Shown: positions 24,934-32,214 of the stretch, in pieces
Position numbering within the stretch: position 1 is the first letter of the stretch
Layout of the letters: every line of letters begins with the position of its first letter
Origin: Deltaproteobacteria bacterium
GTDB taxonomy: Bacteria; Myxococcota_A; UBA796; UBA9615
Length of the DNA: 52,684 bases
Assembly (NCBI GenBank): GCA_023954745.1
Contig: JAGSHC010000014.1
Location: forward strand, 1-52,684
Direction: 5' to 3'
Position numbers and translations under genes: made by a program
Notes under the pieces: model-generated
The model's input: the letters and a program-made list of their open reading frames with translations, nothing else
Databases searched by the model: none
What the model was told of the DNA's origin: nothing

Positions 24934-25584
24934 TCAGCGGATGCGCGGGACGCGGAGGACTGCGCCAGGAGTCAATCCCAGCGGGTCCTCGATGTTGTTC
25001 GCTTCAGCGATGGGACGCCACTTGCTCGGGTCGTCGTACGCCTCGAGCGCGATGGAGTGCAGGGTGTCGCCGGGGCGAACGCGGTGCACCTTCTCGTGGT
25101 CGGGCGACTGAAGCCGGATCCGGTCCTTCTGCTGCTGCTCGGTGGCGTACTCCGTGAGGCTGACCTTCATCTCGGCACGCACAGGCACGCCGTTGCTGTT
25201 GAAGGTCTTGTACGTCGTGCTGAACGAAGTGAGGTTCCAGGTCAGGGTCGCGCCACCCTTGCGGTGGTACCAGGACTTGCCGCCCCAGAAGAACTCGATG
25301 ATCGGCGGACCGTGGGTCTCGTCCTTGACCATCGAGAGTTCCTCGATGCCCTGGGTGATGTCCCGGACGTCGCTGTCGTCTTCGTACGTGTCGAAGAACA
25401 GCGTCATCTCGAGCTTCATCGCCTTGCCGCCCTTCCACTCCACGAGGGGAAGGTCGAGGGTGTGATCACCCTTCTTTTCGGCCCAGTCGGCGGCCTTGCT
25501 CAGTGAGATGGTCTCGGGGTTGAACTGGACCTCATAGTCCCCCCCACCCTTGACCTTGAAGACGGCTTTCTTGAGTGACGACAT
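24934..25584 (-). CDS. CIS tube-initiator/LysM protein (Afp7-like)
   Basis: 216 residues. The N-terminal ~140 residues match the CIS tube protein family (YEVQFNPETISLSKAADWAE, LEMTLFFDTYEDDSDVRDIT, GPPIIEFFWGG). A LysM motif occupies ~165-213 (HRVRPGDTLHSIALEAYDDP ... GLTPGAVLRVP). In Afp/PVC machines this protein joins the first tube ring to the hub. It sits between a tube paralogue and the gpD-like hub gene, the expected order. Confidence 0.88.
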   Translation of the reverse strand: MSSLKKAVFKVKGGGDYEVQFNPETISLSKAADWAEKKGDHTLDLPLVEWKGGKAMKLEMTLFFDTYEDDSDVRDITQGIEELSMVKDETHGPPIIEFFWGGKSWYHRKGGATLTWNLTSFSTTYKTFNSNGVPVRAEMKVSLTEYATEQQQKDRIRLQSPDHEKVHRVRPGDTLHSIALEAYDDPSKWRPIAEANNIEDPLGLTPGAVLRVPRIR

Positions 25585-25631
25585 CGCGGGCTCCTGTTCG
25601 TGGTGCTACGCGTGCGGCGAAGGAGTCCCTT

Positions 25632-26087
25632 TCAGGACTCCTCGACGCCGTGGTGATTGAGAGTGATGGACTCGAACGCGAGTTCGGAGCCGCCAGAGTT
25701 GAAGGACGGGCCTTCCCAGGACTTCGGCCAGGCTTCCTTGAGCTTCCAGCTCTTCAGAGTCGACTGGCGGTCGTCGTCGAGGAGGCGAATGACGACAGTG
25801 CGGCGCAAGCTCTCCTTGCCTCCACCCTTGTCGTTGGTCACGACCTGACGCCACCACTTGTAGAGGGCGCCTTCGGCGTCCACTCCGCGCTTGAGCGTCA
25901 CGGGTCCCCAGGACACCCGTCCAGGTGCCTTGTAGGTGCGGTCGTTCACACCACCTTCTTTGATCTCGAACTCCTCGACATCGCCCTTGATGCCACCGAT
26001 CTCGTTGAACAACGCCTTGACGCCGTCATCGCCGAGTTCGACGTGGAAGTTGAAATTGCCGAAAGGATCGTCGTAGTCCGAAGCCAT
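25632..26087 (-). CDS. Tail tube protein paralogue (gp19/Afp1-5 type), baseplate-proximal
   Basis: 151 residues from ATG 26087, with GGAGG eight bases upstream; the frame extends left but only into the preceding gene. Features of the gp19-like tube fold are FNFHVELGDDG, GGVNDRTYKAPGRVSWGPVT, LKRGVDAEGALYKWWRQVV and RRTVVIRLLDDD. It is more diverged than the three tube genes at 28-30 kb and sits directly before the LysM gene, which suggests it forms a baseplate-proximal tube ring as Afp5 does. Confidence 0.85.
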   Translation of the reverse strand: MASDYDDPFGNFNFHVELGDDGVKALFNEIGGIKGDVEEFEIKEGGVNDRTYKAPGRVSWGPVTLKRGVDAEGALYKWWRQVVTNDKGGGKESLRRTVVIRLLDDDRQSTLKSWKLKEAWPKSWEGPSFNSGGSELAFESITLNHHGVEES

Positions 26088-26104
26088 CGTGTACCTCCGC
26101 CCGC

Positions 26105-27574
26105 TTACTGGGACGCGTCTCCGTGAGTGAGTTGCAGGTGAACGAACTCGTTGGTCTGCACAGGCTTGACCCAAACGTCAACGATGAGCATACCGGCGTC
26201 CACCACTGCGGACGGGTTGTTCTGTTCGTTGGCGACGACGAGATACGCCTCACTGGCGGAATCCCCGTCGAGGGCTCCGAGCTCCCACAGGTCGTGCAGG
26301 AAGAACTCGACGTCCTCCCGGACGCGCCGGCGTAGCGAATCGGTGTTGGGTTCGAAGACGGCCCACTGACTCTCGACTTCGATCTGCTTGCCGATGTAGC
26401 CGATGAGGCGCCGCACATTGATGTATTGCCAGTTGGGGTCGTCGCACTGCGTACGCGCTCCCCAGACCAGTACGCCCCGACCCGTGCGGGTCTGGAACAT
26501 GTTCACCGACGCCCGCTGGAGCAGGTTTCCGGGGAACTCGTCGACGTTGATCGCAAGGTCCGCGACGCCCTTGACGACCTCGTTGGCCGGGGGCTTCATG
26601 ACCCCGACGGGGCCATTCTCGTCGTCAGATCGCGAGTAGATCCCGGCGACGGCACCGCACGGTGGAACCACGAGGCCTCGCTCCGTGGTCACCCAGGGCC
26701 AGTACACGCCGAGGCACGACAGGTCCGTCTCGCGACGCCGCAGAAGACGCTGGGTCTCCATCATCGCGTCGCAGGTCAAACTCACGGCCAACGGCACCCC
26801 GTCGAAGCGCTGGTTCGCCCACCGCTCTTCGCGGTACCACTCCCCCACCACGCGGCGCGGGGTGAGCTCGAGGCGACCGACGTGTCCAGCCGACGCCTGA
26901 CGCGCCCGCTCCTCCTCGACGATCAGCTTCCACGGCGGAGAGGAGTCCCCAACCAGGAACCGGTTTCCAGTGCGCTTGCAGAAGCTTGCGCCCAGCGACC
27001 AGACCTCGGGGACGAGGTGCGGATGCTGGAGCCAGAGTTCGGGGAAGGCGTACTGGTTGACGGAGCCGCGTCCGTAGTCGTCCGTGCGCTCGAGAGCCCA
27101 CGAGTAGAACGCGAGCAGCGCAGCATCTTCGCGCTTCTCTTCCATCGTCTCCGGGTCTTCGTCCTCGGGGAGGTTGTCGAAGTCCAGGGGCGGGATGTGG
27201 AAGAGCAGGTCGAGAATGTGAAGAGTCTTTCCTCCGTTGAGGAAGAACGCCCGAGCCACCGAGGGCTGCCGCGTGCGGTACTCCCCGGCGAAGTGCTCGT
27301 CACGCCACTCGTCGAGCTGTCGATGGCGAATCGCGTAGGCGCACTCCACTCCATCTTCCGAGCCCGGGAGGCTCTCGAGAAGCAGCGACTGCACCGACTC
27401 CGGTGGAAGGTCGAGGGCGACGGGGTCCAGCGGAACGGGCGAGATTCGCACGCGCAGGAAGCAGCCCACGTCCGTCCGCACCACCGTGTCGGGGTGCGCG
27501 GGGGGCTCTGGCAAACCCAGTACGAGCCCCGGTCGGTGCTCTACGGGCAGTGCGCTGCTCTCAGCGATGGCCAT
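26105..27574 (-). CDS. Second, divergent tail sheath protein
   Basis: 489 residues. The C-terminal half carries the sheath core: GVYWPWVTTERGLVVPPCGA, VAGIYSRSDD, GVMKPPANEVVKGVADL, VLVWGARTQCDDPNWQYINV and QWAVFEPNTDSL, with DAGMLIVDVWVKPVQTNEFV near the end. The N-terminal ~250 residues do not resemble the major sheath and lack the TPGVYIQE start. Afp-type systems usually carry two or three sheath paralogues; this one may form a terminal or baseplate-contacting ring. It lies between the small overlapping genes and the fourth tube gene. Confidence 0.85.
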   Translation of the reverse strand: MAIAESSALPVEHRPGLVLGLPEPPAHPDTVVRTDVGCFLRVRISPVPLDPVALDLPPESVQSLLLESLPGSEDGVECAYAIRHRQLDEWRDEHFAGEYRTRQPSVARAFFLNGGKTLHILDLLFHIPPLDFDNLPEDEDPETMEEKREDAALLAFYSWALERTDDYGRGSVNQYAFPELWLQHPHLVPEVWSLGASFCKRTGNRFLVGDSSPPWKLIVEEERARQASAGHVGRLELTPRRVVGEWYREERWANQRFDGVPLAVSLTCDAMMETQRLLRRRETDLSCLGVYWPWVTTERGLVVPPCGAVAGIYSRSDDENGPVGVMKPPANEVVKGVADLAINVDEFPGNLLQRASVNMFQTRTGRGVLVWGARTQCDDPNWQYINVRRLIGYIGKQIEVESQWAVFEPNTDSLRRRVREDVEFFLHDLWELGALDGDSASEAYLVVANEQNNPSAVVDAGMLIVDVWVKPVQTNEFVHLQLTHGDASQ

Positions 27575-27625
27575 CCATCCTCCGCCGGGGTTTCATCCCG
27601 GAAAAAAGTGACGGTTCTCCGTCAG

Positions 27626-27841
27626 TCAGGAAAAGCTGCTGTTGATCTTCTTGTTGATCTCAGCAATTTCCTTCGCCCACCGGTGCCTCTCCTTGTGAGA
27701 GAGACGCATGATTTCTTCAGGCGCCCAGTGGAAGTGATATGCGACGTACGCTACCTCCTGGTACAGCTTGTCCAGGGGGTAGCGAACTATTCCCCCAGGC
27801 TGCCGAACTCCTTCTCGAAGCCGTGGCCACAGCTCGGGCAC
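27626..27841 (-). CDS. Small conserved CIS protein (DUF6760-like) without a clear own start
   Basis: The conserved part is VRYPLDKLYQEVAYVAYHFH, WAPEEIMRLSHKERHRWAKE, IAEINKKINSS (about 53 residues), matching a small protein found beside tube and sheath genes in eCIS loci. The only canonical in-frame start is GTG 27841, which lies 55 bp inside the preceding gene and gives an unconvincing 18-residue leader. Between it and VRYP there is no ATG, GTG or TTG. Either GTG 27841 is used, a non-canonical ATA at about 27790 is used, or the protein is made by -1 frameshifting from the preceding gene. Confidence 0.7.
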   Translation of the reverse strand: MPELWPRLREGVRQPGGIVRYPLDKLYQEVAYVAYHFHWAPEEIMRLSHKERHRWAKEIAEINKKINSSFS

Positions 27842-28149
27842 TTGATGCGAACCGAGACTTCGTCTTCATTGATGCGGTTGTAGAGCTCTTCGAGGTAGCG
27901 CAGGTCCGCAGCGAACAGGTTCTCGATGACGCCAGTGTTCATCGACTCCATCGTTCCCAGACGCTTCACCACCCGCGCCAGCAGCACGATGATCATGAAC
28001 GCCTTGTTCCGCATCACGCGGGGGTCCGTAAGGGGGATGATCTCGTCCTTGGCGTTGGCCAAGCGCATCACGCCCTGCTTGTGCAGGTTGCCTTCCTTGT
28101 CGATGTACCCCTTCGGAAGGGTGAACTCGTACTCGGTCTTCAGCTCCAT
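27787..28149 (-). CDS. Small CIS assembly protein (tail-chaperone-like)
   Basis: 120 residues with a beta start (YEFTLPKGYIDKEGNLHKQG), a helical middle (RNKAFMIIVLLARVVKRLGT, IENLFAADLRYLEELYNRIN) and a C-terminal CPSCGHGFEKEF element. The family recurs between tube and sheath genes in eCIS loci and resembles phage tail assembly chaperones in size and position. Only one CxxC is visible, so zinc binding would need pairing with another chain. The last 55 bp overlap the DUF6760-like frame and end with a run of five G before the stop. Confidence 0.7.
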   Translation of the reverse strand: MELKTEYEFTLPKGYIDKEGNLHKQGVMRLANAKDEIIPLTDPRVMRNKAFMIIVLLARVVKRLGTMESMNTGVIENLFAADLRYLEELYNRINEDEVSVRIKCPSCGHGFEKEFGSLGE

Positions 28150-28220
28150 GATCCGGGAAACCTCTCAGCGTCGTCCATTAGGGCCCGAGCACGCCATGCG
28201 CCCGGGCCGCTCCGTAAGAA

Positions 28221-28643
28221 TCAGCCCAACTCCACCCACTCGACCGCGAGCTCGAGCTTCTCGACAGCAGTCTCACCTGCGCCGGCGACCAACGCGGGAG
28301 CTTCCCAGCTCACCGGCCAGGCCTTGTAGAAGTTGTAACGAACCTGCTCGCTGCCATCGTGATCGAGAATGATCACGCTGCCATCGCGCTTTTCGTAGTC
28401 GCCCTCGCCGACTTCCTTGCGCCAGTCAAAGAGCGCGGTCTCGACGGTGTAGCCCATCTCGAGCACGAGATTGGTGAAGGAGATGCGGCCGGGCTTGCGG
28501 CGAATCGAGCGGTCTCCGCCGAATCGGTACTCGATCATGTCCTGCTTGCTGGCAAGGCCAGACATGGACTTGAAGTACCCGGCGTTCACGCCTTCGATTT
28601 CGATGAGGAACCGGTAGTTACCGAGTTGCTTGTCGTCTGCCAT
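28221..28643 (-). CDS. Tail tube protein (gp19/Afp1 type), third copy in the array
   Basis: 140 residues with GNYRFLIEIEGVNAGYFKSM, GLASKQDMIEYRFGGD, RRKPGRISFTNLVLEMGYT and RDGSVIILDHDG, the pattern of contractile-tail tube subunits. Closest in appearance to the major tube protein at 29270-29725. An inverted repeat (GGCCCG at about 28183, CGGGCC at about 28203) lies between this gene and the next but has no U-tract. Confidence 0.88.
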   Translation of the reverse strand: MADDKQLGNYRFLIEIEGVNAGYFKSMSGLASKQDMIEYRFGGDRSIRRKPGRISFTNLVLEMGYTVETALFDWRKEVGEGDYEKRDGSVIILDHDGSEQVRYNFYKAWPVSWEAPALVAGAGETAVEKLELAVEWVELG

Positions 28644-28695
28644 GGGTCTCTCCCTCAGGGGCCGGTGCTATCAGCCAGGTGGGGATGGGCTGAAG

Positions 28696-29151
28696 TCAGG
28701 ACCACCTGACCTCGGCCACCGCGATCTCAAACTTTTCGATTGTGACGGCGCTGCCGTCGGCGCTGAACTCTGCCCCGGCCCACCCCACTGGGAACGCCGC
28801 GTAGAAGTCCCAGCGGCGCACTTCGGACTTGTCGTTGTCGAGAAGGATGATGGATCCGTCCCGCTTGACGTCGTCCTTGCCCTCGATCGCTTCCTGGACC
28901 CAGTCTAGGAGGTCCATGTTGATCGTGAGCCCGCGCGTGAGGCTGATGTTTTCGTAGTCCACGGGGCCCATCTCGTACTCTCGCCGAGGCGAGTTTCCGG
29001 TGGTCACGTCCCGCTTTTCGATCTTCACTCCGCCGCCGCTGATTCCATTGAATCCGGCCACCACTTCGGTGCCACCATCAGTGACCCCGGTGATCTCGAG
29101 GAGGAAGTTGTAGTTACCGAAGAGATCTTCGGTGAGATTGTCGCTACTCAT
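28696..29151 (-). CDS. Tail tube protein paralogue (gp19/Afp1-5 type)
   Basis: 151 residues with FGNYNFLLEITGVTDGGTEV, FNGISGGGVKIEKRDVTTGN, ENISLTRGLTINMDLLDWVQ and RDGSIILLDNDK. It is a clear tube-fold homologue but lacks the RRKPGR element of the neighbouring copies, suggesting a special ring. It follows a hairpin with a U-tract at 29208-29241 that may reduce its expression relative to the major tube gene. Confidence 0.87.
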   Translation of the reverse strand: MSSDNLTEDLFGNYNFLLEITGVTDGGTEVVAGFNGISGGGVKIEKRDVTTGNSPRREYEMGPVDYENISLTRGLTINMDLLDWVQEAIEGKDDVKRDGSIILLDNDKSEVRRWDFYAAFPVGWAGAEFSADGSAVTIEKFEIAVAEVRWS

Positions 29152-29207
29152 CGGTTTGTCCTCTCGCCGGGAGCCCGGTCAAGGCTCAGGGAACGAAAGG
29201 GTGAAAA

Positions 29208-29241
29208 GGACAGGCCCCCGCCCCGTGTGGGGACGGGGGCC
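29208..29241 (-). terminator. Intrinsic terminator or attenuator after the major tube gene
   Basis: GGCCCCCG-CCCC (29212 onward) pairs with GGGG-A-CGGGGGCC (to 29241) around a GTGT loop. On the minus strand the stem is followed by TGTCCTTTTC. A smaller hairpin (TGAGC TTTT GCTCA on the minus strand, about 29247-29260) lies between it and the tube stop. This would let the major tube be made in excess over the downstream minor tubes and baseplate. Confidence 0.6.
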
Positions 29242-29269
29242 CGCAATGAGCAAAAGCTCAAAAACTCGC

Positions 29270-29725
29270 TTAGGAGCGCTTGACCTGCTCGACAGCGATC
29301 TCGATCTTCTCGATCGCCATGCCGGACTGGTCGGCGCTCATCTCCGGGACGTACCACTTGCAGGGCCAGCCCTCGAAGAACTCGTAACGGGCGACTTCGC
29401 CGTCACCGTCGTGGTCGAGGATGATCACCGCGCCGGAGCGACGGTCGATGTTTCCCTCTTCGATGGACTTGCGCCACTCCCAGAGGTCGTCGGTCGCGGT
29501 GTAGCCACGCTCGAGGACGATGTTGGAGTACGTGGTACGGCCAGGCTTCTTGCGGACACGGATGTCGTTGCCCTGCTTGAACTCGATGATCTCCGTCTCG
29601 GAGTCCATGCCGCTCACGCTCTTGAAGCCGCCAACCACCACGGCGGTGTCGCCGACGATGCCCTCGATCTCGAGGAGGAAGTTGAACGCGGCGTACAGCT
29701 CTTCAGTAATTCCGGGATTTGCCAC
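29270..29725 (-). CDS. Major tail tube protein (gp19/Afp1 type)
   Basis: 151 residues from GTG 29725 with a strong AAAAGGAG RBS. Tube-fold features: YAAFNFLLEIEGIVGDTAVV, FKSVSGMDSETEIIEFKQGN, RVRKKPGRTTYSNIVLERGY and RSGAVIILDHDGDGEV. It is called major because it follows the main sheath gene, has the strongest start signal and is bracketed by terminator-like hairpins on both sides. The 240 bp upstream leader (29726-29965) contains the sheath terminator and a CGGCCC-GGGCCG hairpin, with no strong promoter seen. Confidence 0.88.
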   Translation of the reverse strand: MANPGITEELYAAFNFLLEIEGIVGDTAVVVGGFKSVSGMDSETEIIEFKQGNDIRVRKKPGRTTYSNIVLERGYTATDDLWEWRKSIEEGNIDRRSGAVIILDHDGDGEVARYEFFEGWPCKWYVPEMSADQSGMAIEKIEIAVEQVKRS

Positions 29726-29878
29726 CTTATGTCTCCTTTTAGAAAGGTGTCGGCCCGAGGGCCGGTTGGGCCCCTCTCATCACGAGAAGGTGCACCATCT
29801 TAGATCCGATCCACACTTCGTGGGGCGGATTTCTTTGAGGCTTGAACCTTCTGCGCCCCGCTCAAGAGAACGAGGCGC

Positions 29879-29903
29879 AAAAAGCGTCCGACAAACGCCG
29901 GAC
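29879..29903 (-). terminator. Intrinsic terminator downstream of the major sheath gene
   Basis: On the minus strand GTCCGGC-GTTT-GTCGGAC forms a 7 bp stem (one G-U) with a 4-base loop, followed by GCTTTTTG. It lies about 60 bp past the sheath stop and just beyond a longer cUUCGg hairpin. Confidence 0.65.
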
Positions 29904-29918
29904 TGAGAAGCGAACCAG

Positions 29919-29956
29919 GTCCGACGCGATGCATCCGAAGATGCACCGCGCCGGAC
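29919..29956 (-). promoter_or_regulatory. 17 bp RNA hairpin with UUCG tetraloop after the sheath gene
   Basis: Arms 29940-29956 and 29919-29935 pair along all 17 positions in the minus-strand transcript, counting two G-U pairs, around a C(UUCG)G loop. It starts about 10 bp past the sheath stop and has no direct U-tract. Likely uses are protecting the sheath mRNA 3' end from exonucleases or acting with the terminator just downstream. Confidence 0.6.
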
Positions 29957-29965
29957 AAGGAATCA

Positions 29966-31642
29966 CTACTCCGAGATGGCGGCTCCGCCGTCCCACTGGC
30001 CGATCTTGAAGACCACGAACTCCGCGGGCTTCACCGGCGCAATGCCAATCTCGATGTTCACGTAACCGGCATCCACCTCTTCGGGCGGGTTGGTCTCCTC
30101 GTCGCACTTGACGTAGAAGGCCTGCTCGGCGGTCTTCCCAACGAGCGCGCCGGAGGCCCACACGCGGCTGAGGAAGGCCCAGATGTTGCGGCGCAGACGC
30201 GCCCAGAGGCGGTGGTCGTTGGGCTCGAAGACGGCCCACTGACTTCCGGTCTGGATGGTCTTCTCGATCATGATGAACAGGCGCCGGACGTTGATGTACT
30301 TCCAGCTCGGGTTGCTCAGGGTCGAGAGGGTGCGCGCGCCCCAGATGCGGATACCGCGGCCACCGAAATCACGGATGACGTTGATACCACGCACGTTGTA
30401 GGCGGCCTGCTCACGGCTGTTCACGTTGTACGCGAGGCCGGTGATGCCGGCGACGGTCTCGTTGGCCGGGGCCTTGTGGACACCGCGGGTGCCATCAACG
30501 CGGGCGTAGACGCCAGCGATGAAGCCCGACGGCGGAACCGCGACCTCGCTCTTGAACGACTTGTGCTTGTCGTTGAAGGGGTTGGTCACCGTCACCCACG
30601 GCACGTACAGCGCGCCGTAGCCACGATCCGAAGCGGGCAGCAGCCCGTTCTTCTCGATGTCTTCGCCGGCCATCCGGTCCTTGGGACCGTCGAGAACGGC
30701 GAACACATCCGCGCGCATCTCGCAGTACTCGAGGATCTCCTTCTGCTGGTTGTACGTGAGGCCGGGGCCACACATGATCTGGATGTCGTTCTCCAGATCG
30801 TCGAACGCGCCCAGGCCGTCACGCGGCTTGGCCGGGTTCACCAGCGGAATGGAGCTGTCTTCGGCGCACATCAAGTAGGTGTAAGCGATGCCGCCACCGT
30901 TCTTGAAGAAGCCGGAGACGCCCATCACGAAGTTGAACACCTCGGGGATGTTCAGGAACTCGATGTAGAGAGCGTCGAGCTTCTCCTCGTCGCCCTTCAA
31001 CGCGCCCTGCCCGTTGATTTCGACGATGTACTCCTCGAAGGCGGTGCGGTTGAAGTTGTTGAACTGGGTCGGGTTCGTGACCTTGGCCGGTCCCACGGTG
31101 AAACGGGTGAGACCCGCCTTCACGCTGACATCATCGCCGCCGAAGGCGTCGAGAACGTCGTTCACGGTGGAGGGGTTGTACTTCTCCAGCGCGCCCTTCG
31201 TGGTGAGCTCGTCGATGATGGACGCGACCTTGGTCTTGTCCTTCACGAGCAGGCGGCCCTTGGTGTCGACATCGGCTGAGGTCATTTCGACCTTGCCCTT
31301 GCCGAGCTCGACCGTGGCGTTGTCGCCCTTGACCGTGACCTTGGGCTTGAGGCCGAAGAGGCCACCAAACTTGTTGAGGTCCGTCACGTCGCCAGCATCG
31401 AGCCCGAGAGAGCTGATGAGGCTTCCGACGTCAGCGACCTTGGCCTTGGCGTCAGAGATGACGTCGCCAGGGAGACGACGCAGCTGCGACTCACCCTTGC
31501 TGTTGGACCAGCTGACTTCAGAGAAGCCACTGACAGGAACAACACCGATGAATGCGGCGTTTGACGTCGACGCCGCCTCAAGGGGCTTCGCGCCTGAGTC
31601 GATCTCCTGGATGTACACACCGGGTGTCTGATAGTTGGGCAT
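29966..31642 (-). CDS. Major tail sheath protein
   Basis: 558 residues. The canonical sheath start MPNYQTPGVYIQEIDSGAKP is followed by AAFIGVVP. Residues ~42-182 are an extra segment rich in Lys, Asp and Gly (for instance KPKVTVKGDNATVELGKGKV) not found in minimal sheath proteins. The core resumes at VGPAKVTNPTQFNNFNRTAF and includes GYGALYVPWVTVTNPFNDK, PPSGFIAGVYARVDGTRGVH, RIWGARTLS, YINVRRLFIMIEKTIQ and QWAVFEPNDHRLWARLRRNI. The sheath contracts to drive the tube. Its RBS (GGAGGAG) is inside the end of the preceding short gene, and it is followed by a UUCG hairpin and a terminator. Confidence 0.93.
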   Translation of the reverse strand: MPNYQTPGVYIQEIDSGAKPLEAASTSNAAFIGVVPVSGFSEVSWSNSKGESQLRRLPGDVISDAKAKVADVGSLISSLGLDAGDVTDLNKFGGLFGLKPKVTVKGDNATVELGKGKVEMTSADVDTKGRLLVKDKTKVASIIDELTTKGALEKYNPSTVNDVLDAFGGDDVSVKAGLTRFTVGPAKVTNPTQFNNFNRTAFEEYIVEINGQGALKGDEEKLDALYIEFLNIPEVFNFVMGVSGFFKNGGGIAYTYLMCAEDSSIPLVNPAKPRDGLGAFDDLENDIQIMCGPGLTYNQQKEILEYCEMRADVFAVLDGPKDRMAGEDIEKNGLLPASDRGYGALYVPWVTVTNPFNDKHKSFKSEVAVPPSGFIAGVYARVDGTRGVHKAPANETVAGITGLAYNVNSREQAAYNVRGINVIRDFGGRGIRIWGARTLSTLSNPSWKYINVRRLFIMIEKTIQTGSQWAVFEPNDHRLWARLRRNIWAFLSRVWASGALVGKTAEQAFYVKCDEETNPPEEVDAGYVNIEIGIAPVKPAEFVVFKIGQWDGGAAISE

Positions 31643-31648
31643 CTAGCC

Positions 31649-32203
31649 TCACTCCTCCGTTATTGGGCGGGTCCTGAGGGACGAAGCGTCCCTCGCAGTA
31701 AGTCGCGCGGGTGCGCGGGTGGTGAACGTTTTCGGGTCTGGGCGCTGTGGACCGCCCCGCTCCGGCAGGCCCTCCCGAACGTTGTGGATGCCGCGCGCCA
31801 CGGGCTCCTTACGGAGCAAGGCAGGGCGCGGTTCTTCTGAAACGTTGCTCCTCCAGAGCAGGAACCAGGACACCGGCAGCATGCTGTCCGGGTCGTCGTC
31901 CCAAGGACCGGAACGATACCGGATTCGCCGAAAGTGATCATCGACGCCTTTGATTTCGTCCCGGGACTCTGCGAACTCCTCCTGGCGACGGCGCGCTCGG
32001 GCCATGACCCGGGCGCCTCGCTCCCGCGATTCGAACGCGATGGCGCTCGCTGCGAGGCCCACGACGCAGCGCACGCGGCCCTCGCGGCCCCTTGTGCGGG
32101 CTGCGATTCGAGACTGGGCTGGGTTGAGGGTGTCGTCCACAGGGACGGCGAGGGTACCGAGGGGGGCCGGGGGCTCCAAGGCCACCAGGGGAAAAGCGGT
32201 CAA
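31649..32203 (-). CDS. Unrecognised small protein between spike and sheath genes
   Basis: A 184-residue frame from TTG 32203 that fits the operon exactly: it starts 12 bp after the spike stop and ends 6 bp before the sheath start. It contains an Arg-rich helical part (RARRRQEEFAESRDEIKGVD), WDDDPDSMLPVSWFLLWRSN and a Pro/Arg-rich tail. No family is recognised and the RBS is weak. If it is not coding, 31643-32214 would be the largest non-coding gap of the operon. Tight fit argues for a real gene; composition, which is less regular than its neighbours, argues for caution. Confidence 0.45.
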   Translation of the reverse strand: MTAFPLVALEPPAPLGTLAVPVDDTLNPAQSRIAARTRGREGRVRCVVGLAASAIAFESRERGARVMARARRRQEEFAESRDEIKGVDDHFRRIRYRSGPWDDDPDSMLPVSWFLLWRSNVSEEPRPALLRKEPVARGIHNVREGLPERGGPQRPDPKTFTTRAPARLTARDASSLRTRPITEE

Positions 32204-32214
32204 AACTCGGCTGA

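Noticed and set aside
28183-28208. Inverted repeat between the third tube gene and the chaperone-like gene as a terminator
   Set aside because: Only a six-base GC arm with a long loop and no U-tract on the minus strand.
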